NCBI GenBank assembly: GCA_002159155.1
Contig: LZRQ01000164.1
Coordinates: 1 to 7,813, forward strand
Reading direction: 5' to 3'
Origin: Firmicutes bacterium ZCTH02-B6
Lineage (GTDB): Bacteria; Bacillota; Limnochordia; Limnochordales; ZCTH02-B6
DNA: 7,813 bases
Position 1 is the stretch's first letter; each line of letters begins with the position of its first letter. This document shows, piece by piece, positions 1 to 6,169 of the stretch. The notes below the pieces were generated by a model that did no database searches, had not been told where the DNA came from, and was given only the letters and a program-made list of their open reading frames with translations. The translations under genes and the position numbers were made by a program.

Positions 1-1
1 A

Positions 2-871
2 GTCCGGACCGACCTCACTGGCGACACGGAAATCCTAGAGGCACAGGTGGCGGTCGCGGACGCGAGGCTGGGACAAGCTGAGGCGATGACTGCCCAATCG
101 GCGGACCAACCGTCCAGCGTAGCTACCCCTGGGCCGCAGCCCTTGATCGTGACCCACACCGTGCACAAAGGCGAGACTCTGTGGGACATCGCCCGGCGCT
201 ACGACATCGATGTGGACACGATCGTGGCCGCGAACGATCTCGTGGATATTAACCGGCTCCAGGTCGGCCAGGAGCTCAAGATTCTCACCGTGCGCGGTGC
301 GCTGCACACCGTTCAGCGGGGCGAGAGCCTCTGGGACATCGCACGCAAATACGACGCCAGCATGCAGGAAATCGCCTCCGTCAATCATCTGGCGGATCCG
401 AGCCGGCTGCAGGTCGGCCAACAGCTGGTGATCCCGGGCGCCCAAGCCCAGGCGGTCGCCCTGCGGCGGGAGCAGCTTGTCTCATCCAGCGGCCAGTTGT
501 TGCGCAACTTTGACTGGCCGGTGCAGGGACGTATCTCGTCCCGCTACGGCACCCGCTGGGGCCGCATGCATTACGGGCTGGACATCGCCGTGCCGACAGG
601 CACCCCCGTCCGAGCGGCCGCTGCCGGCACCGTCACGTACGCGGGCTCTATGGGCAGTTACGGCCTCCTCGTCATCATTGACCACGGCAACGGGGTGGAG
701 ACCCGCTACGCCCACAACTCCCGCATCGTTGTCAAGGTGGGGCAACGGGTAAAGCGCGGCGACCTGGTCGCCTACAGCGGCAACACCGGCAACTCGACTG
801 GACCCCACCTGCATTTCGAGATCCGTCATCGGGGGACGGCCGTTAATCCCGAGAATTACCTCAAACGGTAG
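2..871 (+). CDS. LysM-LysM-M23 cell-wall endopeptidase (5' end outside window)
   Basis: Secreted peptidoglycan hydrolase of the LytM/M23 zinc metallopeptidase family, expected to cut peptide cross-links in the wall. The frame is open to the window's left edge, so 289 C-terminal residues are visible. Counting from the first visible codon: a linker (1-51), LysM 1 (about 52-95, HTVHKGETLWDIA), LysM 2 (about 102-144, HTVQRGESLWDIA), a short linker, then the M23 domain (about 187-285). All catalytic signatures are present: HYGLD (zinc ligands H190 and D194), the YAH histidine (H238), and HLHFE (H269 and H271). The two LysM units repeat with a 50-residue period and bind glycan chains. A GTG at position 47 could be a start with a weak AGAGG upstream, but it would leave no signal peptide, so the true start is probably outside the window. 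The gene is convergent with the transporter cluster and is followed directly by a terminator. Family is certain; the exact bond cleaved is not. Confidence 0.93.
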   Translation, partial: VRTDLTGDTEILEAQVAVADARLGQAEAMTAQSADQPSSVATPGPQPLIVTHTVHKGETLWDIARRYDIDVDTIVAANDLVDINRLQVGQELKILTVRGALHTVQRGESLWDIARKYDASMQEIASVNHLADPSRLQVGQQLVIPGAQAQAVALRREQLVSSSGQLLRNFDWPVQGRISSRYGTRWGRMHYGLDIAVPTGTPVRAAAAGTVTYAGSMGSYGLLVIIDHGNGVETRYAHNSRIVVKVGQRVKRGDLVAYSGNTGNSTGPHLHFEIRHRGTAVNPENYLKR

Positions 872-872
872 G

Positions 873-909
873 AAAAAGGGGCGGCGTCGTTGAGCGCCGC
901 CCCTTTTTT
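873..909. terminator. Bidirectional rho-independent terminator
   Basis: A 14-bp perfect inverted repeat starts 1 nt after the M23 stop codon. Its left arm is 873-886 (five A, then GGGGCGGCG), its loop 887-894, and its right arm 895-908 (CGCCGCCCC, then T). The right arm runs into six T (904-909) and the left arm begins with five A, so both strands give a GC stem followed by a U tract. It therefore fits as the shared terminator of the rightward M23 gene and the leftward permease gene ending at 1038. Confidence 0.9.
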
Positions 910-1037
910 CCACGGCCCTTACTCTCCTTGTCCGTCGGGCCTGCCACGCTCCGCGCTGCCGGCATCTAAACGCCATCGCACCGGCGAACACCATCGCCGC
1001 TGCGTGAACGCTTGAAGCGCCTACTCGTCGTCTCTAT
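910..1037. other. Convergent intergenic spacer, nothing recognised
   Basis: These 128 bases lie between the bidirectional terminator and the stop codon of the leftward permease gene. They would be the 3' untranslated region of the transporter mRNA. I see no supported gene, promoter or strong repeat. Confidence 0.6.
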
Positions 1038-1892
1038 TCATCGCGTCTTTGGGTCCAGCAAGTCCCGCAGGCCGTCGCCGAGGAGGTTGAGGCCGAGGAC
1101 GGTGACAGCGATGGCCATGCCTGGCATTAGAGCTGGGTAGGGGGAGAAAACGAGGAAATCCTGGGCCTCCCGCAGCATGCGGCCCCAGCTTGGATGGGGA
1201 GGCTGGGTGCCGAGGCCGAGGTAGCTGAGGGCCGCTTCGGCCAAGATGGCGTTGGCGAAGGCGATGGTCGCCTGGACCAGCAGGATGGCGGCGGTGTTGG
1301 GCAATAGGTGCCGCCATAGGATCCGGGCGTTGCTGGCCCCAGCCGCCCGTGCCGCTTGGACGAACTCGGCTTCTCTCAGCGTCAGGAAATTCGCCCGGAC
1401 CAAGCGTGCGAAGAGCGGGACGGTGGCGATGCCGATGGCCAACATGCCGCTGACGACTCCGGGGCCCATGATGGATCCAAAAAGAATCGCCAACAAAAGC
1501 GGGGGATAGGCCGCCACGGCGTCCATGAGGCGCATGAGGGTTTCGTCGATCCACCGGCCGTACTGCGCCGCGAGGCCGCCCAGGAGCAGGCCTGCCGTCA
1601 GGCCGATGCCCACCGCCACTACCCCCACGAGGATGGTGACGCGGCTGCCCACCATGATGCGGCTCAGCAAGTCTCGCCCAAACTGGTCGGTGCCGAGACG
1701 GAACTCCCCGCCGGGCGGTTGGAACCGGTTCATGACGCTGATGCGATTGGGGTCATGGGGCACGTAGAAGTAACTGGCCACCGCTGTGGCGACCAGCGCC
1801 AGCAGGATGACGACGCCAACGACGAGATTCCACCGTCCCCGCAGGCGGCGGGCGGTAACCGTAAGCTTGTTCTGACCTGTTCCTTGGTTCAT
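1038..1892 (-). CDS. Peptide/nickel-type ABC importer, inner-membrane permease C (DppC/OppC family)
   Basis: Integral membrane subunit of a family 5 (oligopeptide/dipeptide/nickel) ABC importer, 284 aa, normal for the family. Visible landmarks: a cytoplasmic N-tail and TM1 (about 22-44); the family signature LGTDQFGRDLLSRIM (66-80); further hydrophobic helices at about 84-107, 121-142, 146-164, 202-224 and 255-272; the EAA coupling loop (about 175-200, EAEFVQAARAAG ending in RHLLPN) that docks on the ATPase; LSYLGLGTQPPHPSWGRML (222-240); and the C-terminal GDGLRDLLDP. The ATG overlaps the stop of the upstream permease gene as ATGA (1889-1892), which indicates translational coupling and a 1:1 heterodimer. 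No ATPase gene follows; the next gene is convergent. Substrate cannot be read from this subunit. Confidence 0.94.
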   Translation of the reverse strand: MNQGTGQNKLTVTARRLRGRWNLVVGVVILLALVATAVASYFYVPHDPNRISVMNRFQPPGGEFRLGTDQFGRDLLSRIMVGSRVTILVGVVAVGIGLTAGLLLGGLAAQYGRWIDETLMRLMDAVAAYPPLLLAILFGSIMGPGVVSGMLAIGIATVPLFARLVRANFLTLREAEFVQAARAAGASNARILWRHLLPNTAAILLVQATIAFANAILAEAALSYLGLGTQPPHPSWGRMLREAQDFLVFSPYPALMPGMAIAVTVLGLNLLGDGLRDLLDPKTR

Positions 1893-2833
1893 GAGTACCG
1901 GATCCTCGGATCGAGATAGGCGTACAAGATGTCAGTGACAAGACTCAGGACCAGGATGACGCAGGCGATGCAGACTACGATTCCTTGCACCAGGGGAAAG
2001 TCCCGGTTGCTGACGGCGTTCAACACCAGCGTCCCGAGTCCAGGCAAGGTAAAGACGTTTTCCACGATGATGGCCCCTGCCAACAGTTGTGCTGTTTCCA
2101 GGCTGATGACGGTGGCCACCGCGATCAGGGCGTTGCGCAGCACGTGGCGCCGGATGACCACGCCTTCGGGTACGCCCTTGGCGCGTGCCGTGCGGATGTA
2201 GTCTGCGGATAGCACCTCCAAGGCCGCTGAGCGCACGATGCGGGTCAAGGAGGCGGCCCGGGCGAGGCCGAGAGCAAAGGCCGGCAGAACCAAGGATAAG
2301 AAGGCCTTGCCCGGGTTTTGGGACCAGGGGGTGAATCCGCCCGCCGGCAGCCAGCGCAAGTTGACGGCGAAGACCAGGATCAGGAAGATGCCGAGCCAGA
2401 AGGAGGGCGTCGCGATGCCGATCTGGGCGAAGGCCGTCGCTGCCAGGTCGGCCCAACTGCCGCGGCGGCGGGCCGCGAACAGGCCCAAGGGCACGCCGAG
2501 CACAGTAGCCAGCACGAGCGCCATGATCGTCAGGGGCAAGGTGACCCGCAGCCGCTCCGCAATAAGGCTCCCTACAGGTACCCCGTAGACCAGCGACGTT
2601 CCCAGGTCAAGCCGCGCGAGATCCCCGAGCCAGCGGAGGTAACGGACCATGGGCGGCTCGTCCAATCCTAGGGCGCGTTCGACGGCCGCTACCGCCGATG
2701 GGCTCGCGTCAATTCCCAGAATGATCTGGGCGGGATTGCCCGGGATGATGAGCAGCGTCACGAAGGCGAGGGAGGCCGCCAGCCAGACGGTGACGGCGAA
2801 GGTGATAGCCCGGCGGATGAGATAAACCTGCAT
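1889..2833 (-). CDS. Peptide/nickel-type ABC importer, inner-membrane permease B (DppB/OppB family)
   Basis: Partner permease of the same importer, 314 aa, the usual length. TM1 lies at about 9-31, followed by the large extracytoplasmic segment typical of DppB (about 32-97). Further helices are at about 98-120, 134-158, 175-193, 238-260 and 282-306. The EAA loop sits at about 206-236 (ADYIRTARAKG ending in RRHVLRNAL). The hallmark ENVFTLPGLGTLV (258-270) and C-terminal YLDPRIRY are both present. The ATG at 2833 is preceded by an AAGGAG on the minus strand (2852-2847), 13 nt away, longer than optimal, so initiation may be modest. It follows the binding-protein gene after a 173-nt structured spacer, which suggests lower expression than the binding protein, as is common in such operons. 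Confidence 0.95.
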   Translation of the reverse strand: MQVYLIRRAITFAVTVWLAASLAFVTLLIIPGNPAQIILGIDASPSAVAAVERALGLDEPPMVRYLRWLGDLARLDLGTSLVYGVPVGSLIAERLRVTLPLTIMALVLATVLGVPLGLFAARRRGSWADLAATAFAQIGIATPSFWLGIFLILVFAVNLRWLPAGGFTPWSQNPGKAFLSLVLPAFALGLARAASLTRIVRSAALEVLSADYIRTARAKGVPEGVVIRRHVLRNALIAVATVISLETAQLLAGAIIVENVFTLPGLGTLVLNAVSNRDFPLVQGIVVCIACVILVLSLVTDILYAYLDPRIRYS

Positions 2834-2863
2834 GGTGGGTCGTCGGCTCCTTCAGCCCTGCTT

Positions 2864-2902
2864 TGCCAGGGCCCAGCTGGCCCGTGAGGAGCGGCCCTGG
2901 CA
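2864..2902. repeat. Inverted repeat, 10-bp arms (permease leader)
   Basis: Arm TGCCAGGGCC (2864-2873) pairs perfectly with GGCCCTGGCA (2893-2902) across a 19-nt loop. In the transcript this hairpin lies about 11 nt upstream of the AAGGAG ribosome-binding site of the permease B gene, so it could affect its initiation. Confidence 0.7.
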
Positions 2903-2906
2903 GCGC

Positions 2907-2940
2907 GCGGCCGCGCCCGGGATATCCCGGTCGCGGCCGC
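2907..2940. repeat. 34-bp near-perfect palindrome
   Basis: Arm GCGGCCGCG (2907-2915) mirrors CGCGGCCGC (2932-2940). The centre CCGGGATATCCCGG (2917-2930) is itself a perfect palindrome. Of 17 symmetric base pairs, 16 match; only 2916/2931 (C versus T) fails. There is no loop to speak of, so it could be a DNA operator or cruciform, or an RNA hairpin with a tight loop. Confidence 0.75.
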
Positions 2941-2967
2941 CCACGTTGGTGCACGGGAACGCTTTAC

Positions 2968-2995
2968 CGCTGGCAGCGACGCTTCCCTGCCAGCG
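2968..2995. repeat. Inverted repeat, 9-bp arms, just after the binding-protein stop codon
   Basis: Arm CGCTGGCAG (2968-2976) pairs with CTGCCAGCG (2987-2995) over a 10-nt loop. On the transcribed minus strand it begins 11 nt after the TAA of the solute-binding-protein gene. No U run follows, so an mRNA-stabilising or processing hairpin is more likely than a full terminator. Confidence 0.7.
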
Positions 2996-3006
2996 AGCTG
3001 CCGAGG

Positions 3007-4551
3007 TTACCTGGCAAAGTAGACCTCCGTGACGTCGGTAATGACCATGGGCAATTTCTCCCACCAGCCGTAGAGGTCAGTCCGGCTGAGGATAAAGTAG
3101 GGACGCGCGTAGACCCAGACATTCACCGCATCGCGGGCGATGTGCTCTTGCAGGCGCCGGTACACGTCTCGCCGGCCTTCCTCGCTGCCCGTGCTGCGCG
3201 CTTCCGCCAGGAGCGCCCGGGCCTCGGGGCTGTCGTAGCGGAAGTAGTAGTTGGGATTGGCATAGATGTTAATGTCCATGGGCTCCGCATGGCCGATGAC
3301 CGTCAAGTCGTAGTCGGCTTGGCCAAAGATGCGGGAGAGCCACGTCGCCCACTCGACAAGCTCGATGTCGACCTGGATGCCGACCCGTGACAGGTGCTCC
3401 GCCATGATCTCGCCGGCTCGTACCGCGTACGTATAGGAGTTGGGCAGGCTCAACGTCAGGCGGAAACCGTTGGGGTATCCGGCTTCAGCCAAGAAGGCGC
3501 GCGCCCGCGCCGGGTCGTACGGGTACATCTCCGTCATGTCCGCGTAGTACGGCTCCGCCGGCGTCATGTGGGAGCCGATGACTTGCCCGAATCCGAACTC
3601 GGCGCCGACCATCACTTCTTCCTTGTTGACGGCATGATTGATGGCCCGGCGCACTCGCACGTCGTTGAGCGGCGCCCGGGAATTGTTCATGGCCAGCACG
3701 ACGGTGCTGGTAGAGGGCCCTTCGATGACCTTGAAACCAGGCGCCTGCTGGACCCGGAATGCCTGCTCCGCCGTGACCGCGCCGCCGATCGCGTCGATGT
3801 CGCCCGCCAGGAGTGCAGCCACTTGGGCGTTGGGATCCGCAATGAAGCGGAACGTCACGCCGTCCAGATACGGCAGGCCAGGCCTATAGTAGCCGTCAAA
3901 CCGCTCCAGGCGCACGTGACTGCCCCGCACCCACTCTACGAACCGGAACGGGCCGGTGCCGATGGGGTGCGTGCGCTGGGCTTCACCGTAGCCGGCCGGC
4001 GGGATGACCGAGTCGGGCCGGGCCAGGTTATAAAGGAACTCCGCGTCCGGTTCGGACATGCGGAAGATGACCGTGTAGTCGTCCGGGGTTTCGATCGCGG
4101 CGATGTTCTCGTAGTAAAGGTAATTGGTGTGGCCGGAGTTGGGATCGCGCGCCACTTCAAACTTGGCCTTCACGTCCGCGGAGGTGAAGGGTTGGCCGTT
4201 GTGGAACCGCACCCCCTGGCGGAGACGGAACACGTACTCGGTGGCGTCCGGCGAAACCGTCCATGACTCGGCCAGGCCCGGCACCAGGTTGCCGTTGCCG
4301 TCCACCTTGACCAGACCTTCGAGCACGTTGTGGTGCACGATGCTCGTGGCGGCGGTGGCGGTCGTGGCCGATGGATCGAGCACCGGCGGCTCGGCCGACT
4401 GGGCGATGGTCAAGTGTCCCCCGCGGGACGGCTGTTGCGCCATGGCCGGCACCAGCAGCCCGAGACTGAGGGCCGCGGCCATGGCGAGCACGGCTATGAC
4501 CCGGCCCAAACGACTCCGACGGTGGGGGTGACGCAAGTTGCCAACGTCCAC
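3007..4551 (-). CDS. Family 5 extracellular solute-binding protein of the ABC importer
   Basis: Captures the substrate outside the membrane and delivers it to the permease pair; SBP_bac_5 (peptide/nickel/opine-type) family, 514 aa. A classical Sec signal peptide is visible: a basic n-region (HPHRRSRLGR), a hydrophobic core (about 18-35) and an AMA/QQ signal-peptidase I site after residue 38. There is no lipobox cysteine. The mature protein has the family opening (GGHLTIAQSAEPPVLDP, 44-60), the signature around 89-127 (LVPGLAESW, then VRFHNGQPFTSADV) and IGTGPFRFVEW (197-207). The start is GTG at 4551: GGAGG on the minus strand (4564-4560) lies 8 nt upstream, ideal spacing. An ATG at 4558 is out of frame and too close to that site. 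The gene lies 84 nt after the M20 gene, suggesting the imported compound is that enzyme's substrate or its precursor. Peptides, N-acyl amino acids or other small ligands all remain possible. Confidence 0.93.
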   Translation of the reverse strand: MDVGNLRHPHRRSRLGRVIAVLAMAAALSLGLLVPAMAQQPSRGGHLTIAQSAEPPVLDPSATTATAATSIVHHNVLEGLVKVDGNGNLVPGLAESWTVSPDATEYVFRLRQGVRFHNGQPFTSADVKAKFEVARDPNSGHTNYLYYENIAAIETPDDYTVIFRMSEPDAEFLYNLARPDSVIPPAGYGEAQRTHPIGTGPFRFVEWVRGSHVRLERFDGYYRPGLPYLDGVTFRFIADPNAQVAALLAGDIDAIGGAVTAEQAFRVQQAPGFKVIEGPSTSTVVLAMNNSRAPLNDVRVRRAINHAVNKEEVMVGAEFGFGQVIGSHMTPAEPYYADMTEMYPYDPARARAFLAEAGYPNGFRLTLSLPNSYTYAVRAGEIMAEHLSRVGIQVDIELVEWATWLSRIFGQADYDLTVIGHAEPMDINIYANPNYYFRYDSPEARALLAEARSTGSEEGRRDVYRRLQEHIARDAVNVWVYARPYFILSRTDLYGWWEKLPMVITDVTEVYFAR

Positions 4552-4576
4552 TCGACATTCCTCCCTATTAAATAGG

Positions 4577-4582
4577 AGTATA
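4577..4582 (-). promoter_or_regulatory. Possible -10 box of a promoter internal to the operon
   Basis: On the minus strand TATACT (5 of 6 matches to TATAAT) lies in a short AT-rich island between the M20 and binding-protein genes, in otherwise GC-rich DNA. Predicted start of transcription is near 4570, about 20 nt before the GTG start codon. The segment 17 bp upstream (GGCCCG) is a poor -35, so the promoter would need an activator or is weak. Confidence 0.35.
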
Positions 4583-4606
4583 AAGGCGACGCGGCGCGCC
4601 GGGCCA

Positions 4607-4619
4607 GTGGTCCGACCAC
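4607..4619. promoter_or_regulatory. GTGGTCCGACCAC palindrome, candidate GntR/FadR-type operator
   Basis: A perfect 6+1+6 palindrome whose core, TGGTCCGACCA, fits the TNGTNNNACNA pattern known for operators of the FadR (FCD) branch of GntR regulators. It lies just upstream of the possible TATACT box, around -43 relative to its predicted start, where a regulator could control the binding-protein and permease genes. No GntR gene is inside the window, so the regulator is unidentified. Confidence 0.45.
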
Positions 4620-4635
4620 CAAGCAGTTCATAGCG

Positions 4636-5886
4636 CTACGCGCCGCCGGCGCGGCCTTCGCGGTGGTGCACAAAGACCAGGGCGGTCGCCGCGTAGATGC
4701 GGGCCGCTTCCATCAAGTCTTCGACGTCCACATATTCGTCGACCTGGTGCGGGATGAATCGATTGCCCGGCCCTATGGTTACGATGGGCACGCCCGCCCA
4801 AGAGTGCAGGAACGTCCCGTCGGTAGCCCCGGGCACGCCGCCGTAGCGGGGCTCTTTCCCCGTGGCCAAGCGCACCGCCTCGGCGACGGCTTGAGCCACG
4901 GGAGTATCGGGAGATGTCTCGGTCCACGGGCGCTGCTCAAACACATCCAGCTCTGCCTGCATGCGGGGATCCCACCGCCTGATGCCGCCCAGGATGTCTC
5001 GCAGGGCGGTTTCCAAGGCACCGTGGTCGACCCCGGGAATCGTGCGGATGTCCAGGTACACCTCGGCGCTGGCCGGGATGACGTTGAGCTGGGCCGGGCC
5101 ATAGGCGGGTGCCTGGACGATCGTCGGTGTCACCGACGGGCGTCCGAGAAAAGGGTGGTGGCCGTGGCGGGCGATGAGCGCTTGCTCCAACTCGCCGACG
5201 CCTTGCACAAACCGCGCCGCCCACGGAATGGGATTGATCCCGGACTGAGGCATGGCGCCGTGGGCCATGGCGCCCGTGAACGCGACCCGCACTCGCATGG
5301 CGCCTTTCTGCGTCAGGCAGACCTCGTTCTCCTCCGGCTCGCAGATGATCGCGCCGTCGACCCCGTCCGCCCAGCCCGCGCGGATGAAGTGCTTGACCCC
5401 CAGCATCAGACCTTCCTCATCAACGAGGATGGCCAGCCGCACTCGGCCCGGAAACGGCACTTGGGAGCGGATGAGCGCCCGCACGGCTCCGATCGCGGCC
5501 GCGATGCCGCCTTTCATGTCCGCCGTGCCCCGGCCGTAAATGCGGCCATCGACCATGTGTGCGGAGAAGGGAGGATATGTCCACCGGTCCGGGTCCCCTT
5601 CGGTCACCACGTCGGTGTGTCCTTCAAAGAGCAGGCAAGGACCGGACGGGTCGGGCGCCCAGTCGGCGACAACGTTTGGGCGGCCCGGCGCGACCTCCTC
5701 GACGTGCACGGTGAGCCCGAGATTTCTCAGTTCCTCGGCGACGAGCCGGGCGGCGGCTTCCTCGTTGCTGCCGGGAACGCCAGGTTCATAGACGCTGCGG
5801 GTCTGGACCAGCCGGCGGGTCAGCTGAACGATGTACTCGCGATCAATGGCGGCCCAGACCCGGTGCAGATGCTCGAGCGTGATCAT
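4636..5886 (-). CDS. M20-family zinc metallopeptidase/deacylase (ArgE/DapE-like)
   Basis: Cytoplasmic di-zinc hydrolase that removes an acyl or aminoacyl group from an amino acid or small peptide; 416 aa. All metal and catalytic residues are visible: H90 and D92 in LLFEGHTDVV, the bridging D123 in GRGTADMKGG, the general base E157 and ligand E158 in LVDEEG, E183 in ICEPE, and H380 in RFIPHQVDEY. A dimerisation (lid) domain sits at about 194-300 with its typical histidine H209 (GAMAHG). No signal peptide is seen. The start chosen is ATG at 5886, with GGGGTG a few bases upstream and the sequence beginning MITLEHL. The frame stays open to an ATG at 5994, but that has no ribosome-binding site and adds an unconserved-looking 36 residues. 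It is first in the cluster with the importer genes. Acetylornithine deacetylase, succinyl-diaminopimelate desuccinylase, carboxypeptidase and N-carbamoyl hydrolase relatives cannot be separated by eye; the catabolic context disfavours a biosynthetic role. Confidence 0.92.
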   Translation of the reverse strand: MITLEHLHRVWAAIDREYIVQLTRRLVQTRSVYEPGVPGSNEEAAARLVAEELRNLGLTVHVEEVAPGRPNVVADWAPDPSGPCLLFEGHTDVVTEGDPDRWTYPPFSAHMVDGRIYGRGTADMKGGIAAAIGAVRALIRSQVPFPGRVRLAILVDEEGLMLGVKHFIRAGWADGVDGAIICEPEENEVCLTQKGAMRVRVAFTGAMAHGAMPQSGINPIPWAARFVQGVGELEQALIARHGHHPFLGRPSVTPTIVQAPAYGPAQLNVIPASAEVYLDIRTIPGVDHGALETALRDILGGIRRWDPRMQAELDVFEQRPWTETSPDTPVAQAVAEAVRLATGKEPRYGGVPGATDGTFLHSWAGVPIVTIGPGNRFIPHQVDEYVDVEDLMEAARIYAATALVFVHHREGRAGGA

Positions 5887-6060
5887 GGAACACCCCTGTT
5901 CTGGCCGGGGGAATGCTTGTCCCGCCGGCCCGTTTTTCGGCAAATTCGCCTCTATTGCGGGTATTCCTCCACGTTTGGAGCGACAGGCGAACATGCACGC
6001 TGAGGACGCGGGCGAAAAACGATGGCTCGGGCTGCAATCCTCAACGTGGATCGGAGTCGG
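5887..6060 (-). other. Upstream region of the M20-transporter cluster
   Basis: This lies between the M20 start and the rpmE promoter. No convincing -35/-10 pair was found on the minus strand, although the cluster's main promoter must lie here or just beyond. Two widely spaced inverted-repeat pairs are visible: CGTTTTTCG (5931-5939) with CGAAAAACG (6013-6021), and TCCACGTT (5968-5975) with AACGTGGA (6043-6050). The arms interleave, as they would in a pseudoknot. They may be chance. Confidence 0.4.
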
Positions 6061-6074
6061 GGATTAACAATTTC

Positions 6075-6103
6075 TGCAGACATCCCTCGGCATGTGCTAT
6101 AAT
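6075..6103 (+). promoter_or_regulatory. Extended -10 promoter of rpmE-dusB
   Basis: A perfect TATAAT (6098-6103) is preceded by TG one base upstream (TGCTATAAT), the classical extended -10. At 17-bp spacing the -35 position reads TGCAGA (6075-6080), only 3 of 6 matches, as expected when the extended -10 compensates. Predicted transcription start is about 6110, giving a leader of about 60 nt before rpmE. Confidence 0.75.
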
Positions 6104-6119
6104 GTGTGAATGCCGGCCT

Positions 6120-6142
6120 GGCCGCCGCGAAGGCGGGCGGCC
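6120..6142 (+). other. GC hairpin in the rpmE 5' leader
   Basis: GGCCGCC (6120-6126) pairs with GGCGGCC (6136-6142) over a 9-nt loop, within the predicted 60-nt untranslated leader and about 13 nt before the ribosome-binding site. It could mediate translational feedback or simply reflect GC-rich DNA. Confidence 0.4.
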
Positions 6143-6169
6143 GCAGCGCAGATGAGAGGTGAACGGGCG

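Larger units (their letters stand above)
2834..3006 (-). other. Structured spacer between binding-protein and permease genes
   Basis: This 173-nt gap carries no supported gene but holds three separate inverted repeats, listed individually at 2968-2995, 2907-2940 and 2864-2902. Together they occupy more than half of the spacer. None is followed by a U tract on the transcribed (minus) strand, so they are not canonical intrinsic terminators. The likely role is protecting the 3' end of the binding-protein message, or reducing read-through into the permease genes; that is inference from position. Confidence 0.55.

Noticed and set aside
482..994. 170-codon minus-strand frame over the M23 gene end
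   Set aside because: It crosses the bidirectional terminator and is the mirror of a domain-supported gene.
3394..4266. 290-codon + strand frame opposite the solute-binding protein
   Set aside because: Antisense shadow with no recognisable motif; the minus-strand frame has a signal peptide and the family signature.
4485..4530. Possible Tat signal from paired arginines in the binding-protein leader
   Set aside because: The arginines lack the following hydrophobic-Leu-Lys context of a twin-arginine motif; an ordinary Sec signal explains the segment.
4157..4558. ATG-initiated minus-strand frame starting at 4558, 7 nt before the binding-protein GTG
   Set aside because: The ATG is only about 1 nt from the GGAGG site, too close for initiation, and its product has no domain; the GTG at 4551 has ideal spacing and leads into a signal peptide.
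5887..5994. 36-residue N-terminal extension of the M20 protein
   Set aside because: There is no ribosome-binding site at the ATG at 5994, and the added residues do not look like part of the family fold.
4663..6003. 446-codon open frame on the + strand opposite the M20 gene
   Set aside because: It is the antisense shadow of a gene with all M20 motifs intact; long antisense frames are common in GC-rich coding DNA. Its translation is rich in Arg, His and Asp with no recognisable domain.
6110..6169. N-terminal extension of L31 from an ATG at 6110
   Set aside because: The ATG coincides with the predicted transcription start, has no ribosome-binding site, and encodes residues not found in L31.
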